A stretch of DNA of 34,931 nt from Candidatus Rokuibacteriota bacterium (GTDB lineage Bacteria > Methylomirabilota > Methylomirabilia > Rokubacteriales > CSP1-6). Position 1 is the first letter of the stretch; every line of letters begins with the position of its first letter. The notes under the pieces were generated by a model. That model searched no databases, was not told the DNA's origin, and saw only the letters and a program-made list of their open reading frames with translations. Below are positions 12,087 to 19,383 of this stretch, one piece after another. The DNA is taken from positions 37,457 to 72,387 of the forward strand of contig QHSC01000134.1 of NCBI GenBank assembly GCA_003220345.1, read 5' to 3'. A program made the translations under genes and the position numbers.

Positions 12087-12872
12087 TCAGCGGGGCCGGA
12101 ACCCCACGAGCTGAAGGAGGGCGCGGCGCCTGAGGGCCAGGATGGAATCGGTGGGCGAGAGCTGCATGGGACAGACCGCCGTGCAGTTGGCCTGGGTGTG
12201 GCAGCGCGTGAGGACGTCCTCGGCGAGGAGCGCCTCGCTGCGCTCGGCATGCGCGCCGTCCCGGCTGTCCCGCTGCAGCGTGAAGACCCGGTTCAGCGCG
12301 GCAGGCCCGGGAAAGCGAGAATCGTGGGCGACCATGGTGCAGGCCGAGACGCACATGCCGCACCCGATGCACTCGATGGCGCCGTCCACGGCGCGGCGCT
12401 CGCGCGAGCGGCCGCTCACGGCGGCGAATCCCTCGTCGTCCTCGGGGGGCCGGCGCGGCACGAACACCGCCTTGCTCTCGAGCATCTTCCGCTTGATCGG
12501 TTCCATGTCCACCACGAGGTCCCGGATGAGAGGAAAGTGATAGAGGGGCCGCACGGTCACGGGCCCGCGCTCGAGCCGGCTCAGCAGGGTGCGGCAGGCC
12601 CAGCGCTCGCGCCCATTGATGACCATGCCGCAGGAGCCGCACATGCCCACCCGGCACGCGTAGCGGAAGGCCAGCGTGGGATCAGTGCCGCGCTGGACCT
12701 CGACGAGGGCGTCGAGCACGGTCATGCCCTGGCGGGCGCGGCGGAAGATGCTCGAGAGCAAGGCGGTGTTCGTGCCGCGCCGGCCCCCCGAGGACGACGA
12801 GGGATTCGCCGCCGTGAGCGGCCGCTCGCGCGAGCCTGGCGACCAGCGGAAGACCCTCAGTACCATCGCCAT
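12087..12872 (-). CDS. Second SdhB/FrdB-like iron-sulfur subunit, N-terminus rearranged
   Basis: This is the iron-sulfur subunit of a second succinate dehydrogenase/fumarate reductase-like complex. The 261 residues contain CRVGMCGSCGMVING (2Fe-2S), ECIGCGMCVSAC (4Fe-4S) and CHTQANCTAVCPMQ (third cluster), all with their cysteines. After a normal opening (MVLRVFRWSPGS) about 30 residues, RERPLTAANPSSSSGG and onward, do not resemble any SdhB. They are the antisense translation of this gene's own codons for KMLESKAVFVPRRPPEDDEG. The cause is a perfect 95-bp inverted repeat. Normal sequence resumes at QGMTVLDALVEVQ. The frame stays open, but the first strands of the 2Fe-2S domain are replaced. 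The start overlaps the upstream anchor gene by 16 bases. Confidence 0.85.
   Translation of the reverse strand: MAMVLRVFRWSPGSRERPLTAANPSSSSGGRRGTNTALLSSIFRRARQGMTVLDALVEVQRGTDPTLAFRYACRVGMCGSCGMVINGRERWACRTLLSRLERGPVTVRPLYHFPLIRDLVVDMEPIKRKMLESKAVFVPRRPPEDDEGFAAVSGRSRERRAVDGAIECIGCGMCVSACTMVAHDSRFPGPAALNRVFTLQRDSRDGAHAERSEALLAEDVLTRCHTQANCTAVCPMQLSPTDSILALRRRALLQLVGFRPR
12398..12835. repeat. Perfect 95-bp inverted repeat inside the second frdB gene
   Basis: The left arm 12398-12492 and the right arm 12741-12835 are exact reverse complements over 95 bases, separated by 248 bp. The left arm encodes the natural linker between the two iron-sulfur domains. The right arm replaces the N-terminal strands of the protein. 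The outer end of each arm is GCTCGCGCGAGC, itself a perfect 12-bp palindrome, a likely template-switch point. The spacer encodes the 2Fe-2S domain. No transposase or recombinase gene is near. Confidence 0.95.
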
Positions 12873-13180
12873 CTCCAGAACGCGAGGAACCCGGCCAGGG
12901 CCGCGAGCAAGGCGAGGAGAAACAGCGTGCGGTGCACGCGGGCGGGCAGCCCGAAGTCGAGGAGGATGGCGCGAACGCCGAGGAGGCCATGCAAGAGCAC
13001 GAGGGCGAGCACGGCAGCCTGCACGGGCCGCACGAAGGGGTTCTGCAGGTGGAGGGCGATCACGGCGAGAAGCCCGAGAGCGGCCAGGCGCTGGATGAGC
13101 CAGGCCCACATGCCGGTCTTGGTGCCCCGCCAGGCCTCGGCGGAGCCGAGCCGCCGCTTGAGCACTCGTCTGTCGCGCAT
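12857..13180 (-). CDS. SdhD-like membrane anchor subunit
   Basis: This small protein of 107 residues has a basic N-terminus and three hydrophobic spans, roughly residues 30-45, 53-75 and 85-101. The first span has LLAVIALHLQNPF and the second has ALVLLHGLLGVRAILLDFG. The latter resembles the histidine-plus-RxxxxD region of SdhD/SdhC anchors that bind haem b and quinone. It sits between the flavoprotein and iron-sulfur genes of the second SDH-like complex and overlaps the latter by 16 bases. Only one anchor gene is present, so the anchor may be a homodimer, or a partner may lie elsewhere. The assignment rests on context, size and the histidine pattern. Confidence 0.75.
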   Translation of the reverse strand: MRDRRVLKRRLGSAEAWRGTKTGMWAWLIQRLAALGLLAVIALHLQNPFVRPVQAAVLALVLLHGLLGVRAILLDFGLPARVHRTLFLLALLAALAGFLAFWRWRWY

Positions 13181-13213
13181 GCTCTCAGGGCGCCGCGGAT
13201 CCTGGAGCGCGCA

Positions 13214-14944
13214 TCAGTCGCCGACGTCCACACCGGCGGGCTGGCGTATTCCGCTCGGCGACAGACGCGTGAGCTTCACGGGCTCCGTCCACACGCGCAG
13301 CCCCGAGCTGTCGTCGGCGCCCACGGAGATACTGTAGAGCTCGGAGCCGGGCACGGGGTAGTCGGAGCGGTAGTGCGAGCCTCGGCTCTCGTTTCGCTCG
13401 AGGGCGCTCCGGGCGATGAGCCATGCCGCGGCCGCCTGGCTCTGCAGGTTGAGCCAGTCCTGCCAGGCCAGGTTGTACATGGGGCCGCCCGGCACGGGGG
13501 CGCCCGCCGCTCGCTGCCCGATCTCTTCGATCTCCTTGAGGGCAGACTTCAGCCCGGCCCCCGAGCGGATCAAGCCCACGTGCTCCCACATCACGTCGCG
13601 CAGCTGCTGCTGCAGCTTGTAGAGGTTCTCGCCTTCTCCGCGATCGAGCGGAGCGACGAGGCGCCCCGTGACCGCCTCGAGTCCCTCCATGGAGAGACGC
13701 GGCAGCCCCCGGCCGACCACCCAGTCCGCCATGACATCACCGGCCAGGCCACCGAACACGGTGGAGTCGGCCACGCCGTTGCCCCCGAGGCGGTTGGCGC
13801 CGTGGATGCCGCCCGTGTCCTCGCCCGCCGCGAAGAGGCCCTCGACGCTCGTGCGACAGGAGGGATCGATCACCACGCCGCCCATCATGAAGTGCGCGGT
13901 GGGCCCGACCTCGACCGGCTCGCGCGCGAGATCGCGACCGAAGTCGCGGCAGCGCCGGACCATGCCGCGGAAATTGGCCTCCACGGTCTTCGCGCCGAGG
14001 TGCGAGACGTCGATCCAGACTCCGCCGTTGGGGCTGCCCCGTCCCTCCTGGACCTCGGTGAAGCACGCGCGCGCGACGAGATCGCGGGTGGAGCGCTCCA
14101 TCCGCGTGGGGTCGTAGCGGCCCATGAAGCGCTCGCCCGTGCCGTTGAGCAGGCGGCCGCCCGCGCCGCGCAGACCCTCCTCGAGGAGCGCCCCCGTCAT
14201 GAGTGAGTTGGGCACGACGAGCCCCGTGGGGTGGAATTGCACCATCTCCATGTCCCGGAGGGGCACCCCCGCCCTCAGGGCGAGCGCGATGCCGTCGGCC
14301 GCCTTGTCGGCGGAGCACGCGATGACCTTGTACATCGTGGGCCCGCCGCCCATGGCGAGCAGCGTGGCCCGGGCGCGGACGGCGAGGAAGCCGCCGCGCC
14401 GGATGTCGAGGAGGAGGGCCCCGCCCGCGCGGCCGGCGCCGTCGCGGAGAAGCTCCACCGCGCGGTGCTCCTCGAGAGCCCGGATGGACGGGCGCGTCCA
14501 CACCTGCTCGGCGAGACGGTTCATGATCTCGATGCCCGTGAGATCGCCCTTGTGAATCGTGCGGTCGTGGGACTGGCCGGCGAAGGGCTTCTGGTGGATG
14601 CGGCCGTCGGGGTGGCGGTCGAAGAAGCAGCCGTAGCGATTCTCGAGCTCCCGCACGCGTCCCGGCGCCTCCGTCACCAGCGTCCACACCAGCTCCTGGT
14701 CATTGATCCAGCCGCCGCCCGCCAGGGTGTCGAGGAAATGGGCGTCGAGGGTGTCCGGCGCGGCGAGCACGGCATTGTAGCCACCCTGGACCATGCGGGT
14801 GCAGCCCGCGCGTCCGAGGAGACCCTTGACGACCACGGTGACGGAGAGATGGGGAGAATGGTCGGCGGCGTGCAGCGCGGCGCAGAGGCCGGCGCCGCCC
14901 GCTCCGAGGATCAGGATGTCCGTCTCGACGAGGTCGATGGTCAG
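13214..14944 (-). CDS. Second SdhA/FrdA-like flavoprotein, Cys in place of the FAD-linking His
   Basis: This is the flavoprotein of a second succinate dehydrogenase/fumarate reductase-like complex. The Rossmann motif ILILGAGGAGLCAA is near residues 10-24. MVQFHPTGL, the GIHGANRLGGNG loop and HFMMGG keep the substrate-site histidines and arginines. Where SdhA/FrdA have SHT before the QGG motif, this protein reads GCTRMVQGG, so histidyl-FAD cannot form and FAD is probably non-covalent, as in aspartate oxidase. No ATG, GTG or TTG lies between the upstream in-frame stop (14954) and the Rossmann motif. The best start is CTG at 14944, giving 576 residues; the first GTG (14836) would remove the FAD motif. 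It follows the TlpA-like gene by nine bases. Confidence 0.85.
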   Translation of the reverse strand: MTIDLVETDILILGAGGAGLCAALHAADHSPHLSVTVVVKGLLGRAGCTRMVQGGYNAVLAAPDTLDAHFLDTLAGGGWINDQELVWTLVTEAPGRVRELENRYGCFFDRHPDGRIHQKPFAGQSHDRTIHKGDLTGIEIMNRLAEQVWTRPSIRALEEHRAVELLRDGAGRAGGALLLDIRRGGFLAVRARATLLAMGGGPTMYKVIACSADKAADGIALALRAGVPLRDMEMVQFHPTGLVVPNSLMTGALLEEGLRGAGGRLLNGTGERFMGRYDPTRMERSTRDLVARACFTEVQEGRGSPNGGVWIDVSHLGAKTVEANFRGMVRRCRDFGRDLAREPVEVGPTAHFMMGGVVIDPSCRTSVEGLFAAGEDTGGIHGANRLGGNGVADSTVFGGLAGDVMADWVVGRGLPRLSMEGLEAVTGRLVAPLDRGEGENLYKLQQQLRDVMWEHVGLIRSGAGLKSALKEIEEIGQRAAGAPVPGGPMYNLAWQDWLNLQSQAAAAWLIARSALERNESRGSHYRSDYPVPGSELYSISVGADDSSGLRVWTEPVKLTRLSPSGIRQPAGVDVGD

Positions 14945-14953
14945 CGAACCCGC

Positions 14954-15637
14954 CTAGCTCGCCGGCGCTTTCACGAGGTAGTCCAGCAGGGCCTTCTCCG
15001 GTCCCTCGTCCCAGGCGCGAGTGCCGGAGGCGCGGCCGACCAGTCGCATGTCGCGACCGATCACGTACACGGTGGGAATGGCGCGCACCCGATAGTCCTG
15101 GCTGACTCCGCCGTCGGTGTCAAGGAGCACGACGGGCGAGAGCAGGCGCTTCTGCACCCAGGGGGCGACCTCCTCCTTCTTCTCCTTGACGTTGACGGCG
15201 AGGACGGTGAACTTCCGGTCGCGCCACTCGCGCTGCATCTTCTCCATCCGGGAGGACAGCTCGTCGGCGCCATAGGAGGAGGCCGTGGTCCAGAAGTACA
15301 GCACGACCACGTGGCCGGTGAAGTAGGACAGCGCGACCCGCCGGCCGTCGAGGCGAAGCAGCGAGAAGGGGGGCGGCTCGCGCCCGATGAGCGGGTAGAG
15401 CCGCGCCTGCTCGACGAGCTTGTCGAGCTCGGTCTTCTCCCTGGGCCTGTCGCGCTCCCGATCCTTCCGGTAGAGCTCGTAGAGCCAGGGCGGGACCTGT
15501 CGCTGGATGTCTCGATCCCGCGCCTGCTCGCGCTGACGCTCGTCCTCGTCGTCGATCTGGGCCGGAGCCTGTGGGATGCCGATGCCCGTGGCGATCGCCA
15601 CGAGGGCGAGGCTCGCCCAGAGCGCGCCAGTCCTCAT
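14954..15637 (-). CDS. Exported TlpA/redoxin-fold protein without cysteines
   Basis: The 227-residue product has a signal peptide (MRTGALWASLALVAIATGI, cleaved near APAQ), a charged low-complexity stretch rich in Asp, Glu and Arg (residues 28-70), and a thioredoxin-like domain. The latter is recognised from GREPPPFSLLRLDG, VVVLYFWTTAS, VLAVNVKE and the cis-proline motif VRAIPTVYVI. The CxxC position reads TTASSYG and there is no cysteine anywhere, so it cannot be a thiol oxidoreductase. Sox clusters often carry a SoxW/TlpA-type thioredoxin; this may be a non-redox relative acting as a periplasmic binding or chaperone protein. It overlaps soxZ by four bases and precedes the second sdhA. Confidence 0.85.
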   Translation of the reverse strand: MRTGALWASLALVAIATGIGIPQAPAQIDDEDERQREQARDRDIQRQVPPWLYELYRKDRERDRPREKTELDKLVEQARLYPLIGREPPPFSLLRLDGRRVALSYFTGHVVVLYFWTTASSYGADELSSRMEKMQREWRDRKFTVLAVNVKEKKEEVAPWVQKRLLSPVVLLDTDGGVSQDYRVRAIPTVYVIGRDMRLVGRASGTRAWDEGPEKALLDYLVKAPAS

Positions 15638-15957
15638 GAGGGCTTGACCTCGACCGTGCCCTCGAAGCGGGAGCCGTGCGTGTCGAAGAAGGTGATCTTG
15701 AGGGGGCCGGGCTCGGTGGCGCGGAAGGGAATGGTGAAGGCGGGGTTCTCCCCGATGGACGTCGAGGTGTCCAGTTCCGCGATGTCACGACCGAGGTAGC
15801 TGACGACCACGCGATTGATGAAGCGGTAGTTCTTGTCCACCGACTTGCCGCCCTGCCGCTCCACGCGCTCGTTGGGATGGATGCAGACCACCCGCACGCG
15901 GGCCACGGAGCCGCGAGCGATGCCCGCGGGCACCTTGATTCGCACCTGGCCTAACAT
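15634..15957 (-). CDS. soxZ: Sulfur carrier complex subunit SoxZ
   Basis: SoxZ forms the periplasmic SoxYZ carrier that holds sulfur intermediates on a SoxY cysteine. The 107 residues match family length and show IKVPAGIARGSVARVRV, HPNERVERQGGKSV and an immunoglobulin-like C-terminal half ending FEGTVEVKPS. It has no signal peptide, as usual, because SoxZ is exported together with SoxY. The ATG abuts an intergenic repeat that separates it from soxY, and its stop overlaps the TlpA-like gene by four bases. Confidence 0.94.
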   Translation of the reverse strand: MLGQVRIKVPAGIARGSVARVRVVCIHPNERVERQGGKSVDKNYRFINRVVVSYLGRDIAELDTSTSIGENPAFTIPFRATEPGPLKITFFDTHGSRFEGTVEVKPS

Positions 15958-16016
15958 TCAGCACTCGCCTCGCCGGGCCCTCGCCTTCGGCTCGGCCCCG
16001 TCTCAGCTCGAAATGC
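15958..16016 (-). repeat. Interspersed intergenic repeat, copy 2
   Basis: On the minus strand this starts GCATTTCGAGCTGAGACGGG, continues through GCCGAGCCGAAGGCGAGGG and ends GGCGAGGCGAGTGCTGA, directly followed by the soxZ ATG. It matches the copy at 20944-21007 almost base for base apart from a few indels in the middle. It fills nearly the whole gap between soxY and soxZ, two genes that are normally adjacent. Confidence 0.85.
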
Positions 16017-16021
16017 GCCAC

Positions 16022-16510
16022 TCATGCCGCGCACCCCGCCACCACCACGCGGATCGATCGCTTCACCATCACGAGCGCCCCGTCCTGCATCTCGGCCACC
16101 GCGCGCACGTCGCCCGTGTCAGCCAGCCGGATGTTGGTCGCGATGTAGGCCTGGCCGCACGCCGGCGTCAGGTTGACCTTGGCGTTCAGGGGCCGCGGGT
16201 TCTTGTCCGAGAGGATGTAGATGGCCTTGACGTGGCTCTGCGGCGTCATGGGCGACTTGATCTCGATCGCCACCGGGACGTTGCCGCCGTCCTCGGCGAT
16301 GAGGGGAGCCTCGAAGGTCATGACCGCCGATCCGTCGCGGACGGGGCGGCCGGCGAAGAGCCGCTTCAGGGTCGCCTCCACGGGCTCCTCGGGGGCGAGG
16401 TTGGCGAGAAAGCCCTGGGCCTCCGCCTCATCCCACGGCCACGCGCATGCCACGCCCGCCGCCGCCGCGGCCGCCAGCAGCTCCCGCCGGGTCACTCGAG
16501 GGTCGGCCAT
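16022..16510 (-). CDS. soxY: Sulfur carrier complex subunit SoxY
   Basis: SoxY carries the sulfane/sulfonate substrate on a C-terminal cysteine in the periplasm. The 162-residue product begins with a twin-arginine signal (TRRELLAAAAAAGVACAWPW). The mature domain includes EIKSPMTPQSHVKAIYIL and NPRPLNAKVNLTP. The C-terminus is VVVAGCAA rather than the usual GGCGG. The carrier cysteine is kept but the flexible glycines flanking it are replaced by alanines. It lies 37 bp after the molybdoenzyme gene and is separated from soxZ by an intergenic repeat. No soxXA, soxB or soxCD is in the window. Confidence 0.93.
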   Translation of the reverse strand: MADPRVTRRELLAAAAAAGVACAWPWDEAEAQGFLANLAPEEPVEATLKRLFAGRPVRDGSAVMTFEAPLIAEDGGNVPVAIEIKSPMTPQSHVKAIYILSDKNPRPLNAKVNLTPACGQAYIATNIRLADTGDVRAVAEMQDGALVMVKRSIRVVVAGCAA

Positions 16511-16547
16511 GGCTCAATCATGCCGCGACGGCGCGCCAATTCAAGGG

Positions 16548-19376
16548 TCACGGCTCCAGACGATACGTCGAGGCGTCGGGCTTGAACGCCCGCGGCAGCC
16601 ACAGGGGCCGCCGGAGCCCGCCGGGGCCCGGCGCGGGACGCGCGAGGGCCAGCCATTGCCGGTACACCTCGTGCGCCCGATTGGTGTCGACGAACACGTC
16701 GCCGTAGCGATCGCCGGCCGCCGGCCGGCCCACGCGCACCTTCTGATGCCAGCAGTGCTGACCGCTCACGGGGTCCGGATGCACGGGAAAGGTCAGGTTC
16801 TGGTGGACGCCGGGATCCTCCCACCACACGCGGGCGGAGTCCGGATCCGCGCTCTCGAAGGGCCGGACTCCGTGGACGTGGCGCATCCGCCACTGCCCGG
16901 GCGCCTGCGGCTCGAGGTCGACGAGCGCCGTCGACCAGCGCTCGCCGCCCATCTCCTCGCGAAGCCGCCACCGGCCGAGGTGATGCGAGCAGGCGACGAT
17001 CCCGGGGCGGATGGACTCGGTGACCCAGACCTTGTCCACGAAGTAGCCGATCTCCGTCTCGACCTTGAGAAGATCTCCCGTGGCCACGCCGAACCGCGCG
17101 GCGTCCTCCGGGTGAAGCCAGAGCGGATTGTTGTGCGAGATCTCGTAGAGCCACTTGGCGTTGCCCGAGCGCGAGTGGATGAGCGTGGGCAGCCTGAAGG
17201 TCGGGAGGAGCAGCATCTCGCCCCGCGCCCGATCGATCTGGGACCAGTGGACGTGGCTCCGCGCATAGGTGGGCACGGCGTGCTCGGGCCACTTCCAGTC
17301 CTTGAGCGTCGGCGAGTAGAACTCGAGCTTGCGCGAGGGCGTGGGGAAGCCGGCGCGGAGCTGGCCGTCGACGAGAACGCCGATGCCCGCCCCGCTCTTC
17401 GCGGCCACGCGCGTCACCGGGTCCACCGCCGCGCCTTCGCGCTCGGCCTCAGACAAGGGCGTCTCGTGCGTGCGATAGACGTGGTCGGCGATCAGGAACG
17501 CGCCGTACTTGCGCATGTACGCGAGCGGCGTCAGCCCCTGCTCCCTGGCGGCCTCGGGCAGACCGGGCACGCTGTGCTCGAAGATCCACCGGTAGAGCTC
17601 CTCGACCCGCAGCTTCTCGCCGGACCGGTACGGCGACTCGAAGTACTTGCGGATGCCGAGGGCGCCGTCGGGATCGATGCGCCACGAGAGCTCGATCCAG
17701 AACTCGTCTTCCTCCCACACCTGCCCCAGCCCCGCCGCCTCGTGCGCCTCCCAGGTCGAGTCGAAGACCTTGCCCTGACGCTCGAGGGCCACGCGCAGCA
17801 CGGGCTGGCGGAATCCGATCCAGCGCGCCGCGTGCGTCTCCTGGCTCATGAGGTCGTGCCGCTCCGAGGCGTGGCCCATGGGCAACACGTAGTCGGAGAA
17901 CCAAGCCGTCTCGCTCCAGATCGGAGTGAGGCAGGCGTGGCGCTCGACCTTGGCTTCGTCCGTCAGCATCTCGATCCACGACATCCCGTCGGGATTGGTC
18001 CACACGGGGTTGTAGACGCGAGTGAAGTACATGGCGAGCTTGCCCCGGCCTTCCTTGAGGAAGTGCGGCAGGAGAAAGCTCATCTCGAAGAAGGCCAGCG
18101 GGTACTCGCGCGGCATGAGGAGCTCGCTCCACACCTTGGCGGGCGGCGGCATCATGGGTGGGGCGGGCACGGCCTTGTTCCAGGCGCTCGGGGCGGTGCC
18201 GCCCGGCGAGGCGACGGCGCCCATGAGGACGACCACCAGCTCGAGAGCGCGCGCGACCTCCCAGCCGAAGAGGTTGCCCGCCGAGGCATTGCGCCAGACG
18301 TGGCTCGAGAGGGCGCCTCCGCACCGGCCGATCTCGCGCGCCACCTCCTCGATGCGGGCGGCGGGCACCCCGGTCTCCGTCTCCGCGAACTGCGGCGTGT
18401 AGGGCGCGTAGATCCCCTCGAGCGCTCCTTCGAACTCCTTGAACTCTACGGGCGCGCCGGGGCGCTCCCGGATCAGGTATTCCTCCCAGTTGACCCAGCG
18501 GCGCACGAACTCCCGGTCCCAGGTGCCGTCGCGGAGCAGGATGTGCACGAAGGCCAGGAGCAGGGCGGCTTCCGTTCCCGGCCACGGCGAGAGCCAGTAG
18601 TCGGCCATGGAGGCGGTATTGCTCAAGCGCGTGTCCACCACGCACACCTTGGCGCCCGCCATCTTGCCCTCGATGATCCGCTGGGCGTGCGGGTTGAAGT
18701 AGTGCCCCGCCTCGAGGTGAGAGGACAGCAGCAGGATGAAGCGCGCCTTGCCATGATCGGGCGAGGGCCGATCGAAGCCGTGCCAGAAGGCGTAGCCCGC
18801 CCGTGCCGAGGCCGAGCAGACGTTGGTGTGGCTGTTGTGGCCGTCGATGCCCCAGGCGTGGAAGACGCGCTGGAGGTAGACGAGCTCGTGCCCGGGCCGG
18901 CCCAGGTGGTACATGATCTCCTTCTGCCGGCCCTCCACGAGCGCCTTGCGGATGCGCCCGCCGATGTCGTCCAGGACCTCGTTCCACGTCACGCGCTCCC
19001 ACTGCCCCTCGCCGCGCTTCCCGGATCGCTTGAGGGGATACAGGATGCGCTCTGGATCCTGGACTTGATTCAACGTCGCCGGCCCCTTGGCGCAATTGCG
19101 TCCGCGGCTGCCGGGATGCTCGGGGTTGCCCTCGAACTTCTGGATCTTGAGCGTCTGCTTGTCGACATAGGCCAGGAGACCGCAGCCCGCCTCGCAGTTG
19201 AAGCAGATGGTGGGAATGAGCGAGTAGCGGCGCGGGACGCGCCTGGGCCAGGCCTTGGCGTCGTACTCCTCCCAGTCGTCCCAGCGCATGACGGGCGGAT
19301 AGCGGTTGAGCCCCGAGGCCGGCGGGTCGAGGTCGCGCGCGTGGGGGTGAAGGGGATCGGCCGTCTTGTCGGTCAT
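16548..19376 (-). CDS. Molybdopterin oxidoreductase catalytic subunit, SoeA/PsrA-like
   Basis: This large subunit of the DMSO reductase family has 942 residues. The 4Fe-4S motif CFNCEAGCG with a distal cysteine in GRNCAKGPAT lies near residues 58-95. A candidate molybdenum-ligating cysteine is in SHTNVCSASAR near residue 185. The C-terminal molybdopterin-dinucleotide domain includes NPLWLHPEDAARFGVATGD. There is no twin-arginine signal, so it should be cytoplasmic, as for SoeA, which oxidises sulfite to sulfate. Neighbours (TauE/SafE, soxYZ, FCSD) support sulfite or polysulfide chemistry. Polysulfide/thiosulfate reductase-like or another substrate remains possible. It lies seven bases after the fused electron-transfer subunit. 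Confidence 0.85.
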   Translation of the reverse strand: MTDKTADPLHPHARDLDPPASGLNRYPPVMRWDDWEEYDAKAWPRRVPRRYSLIPTICFNCEAGCGLLAYVDKQTLKIQKFEGNPEHPGSRGRNCAKGPATLNQVQDPERILYPLKRSGKRGEGQWERVTWNEVLDDIGGRIRKALVEGRQKEIMYHLGRPGHELVYLQRVFHAWGIDGHNSHTNVCSASARAGYAFWHGFDRPSPDHGKARFILLLSSHLEAGHYFNPHAQRIIEGKMAGAKVCVVDTRLSNTASMADYWLSPWPGTEAALLLAFVHILLRDGTWDREFVRRWVNWEEYLIRERPGAPVEFKEFEGALEGIYAPYTPQFAETETGVPAARIEEVAREIGRCGGALSSHVWRNASAGNLFGWEVARALELVVVLMGAVASPGGTAPSAWNKAVPAPPMMPPPAKVWSELLMPREYPLAFFEMSFLLPHFLKEGRGKLAMYFTRVYNPVWTNPDGMSWIEMLTDEAKVERHACLTPIWSETAWFSDYVLPMGHASERHDLMSQETHAARWIGFRQPVLRVALERQGKVFDSTWEAHEAAGLGQVWEEDEFWIELSWRIDPDGALGIRKYFESPYRSGEKLRVEELYRWIFEHSVPGLPEAAREQGLTPLAYMRKYGAFLIADHVYRTHETPLSEAEREGAAVDPVTRVAAKSGAGIGVLVDGQLRAGFPTPSRKLEFYSPTLKDWKWPEHAVPTYARSHVHWSQIDRARGEMLLLPTFRLPTLIHSRSGNAKWLYEISHNNPLWLHPEDAARFGVATGDLLKVETEIGYFVDKVWVTESIRPGIVACSHHLGRWRLREEMGGERWSTALVDLEPQAPGQWRMRHVHGVRPFESADPDSARVWWEDPGVHQNLTFPVHPDPVSGQHCWHQKVRVGRPAAGDRYGDVFVDTNRAHEVYRQWLALARPAPGPGGLRRPLWLPRAFKPDASTYRLEP

Positions 19377-19383
19377 CAGGGCC

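Noticed and set aside
15785..16021. Small frame MAHFELRRGRAEGEGPARRV between soxY and soxZ
   Set aside because: It is a reading through the interspersed repeat that continues out of frame into soxZ; the corresponding part of the other copy diverges, with no sign of protein-level conservation.
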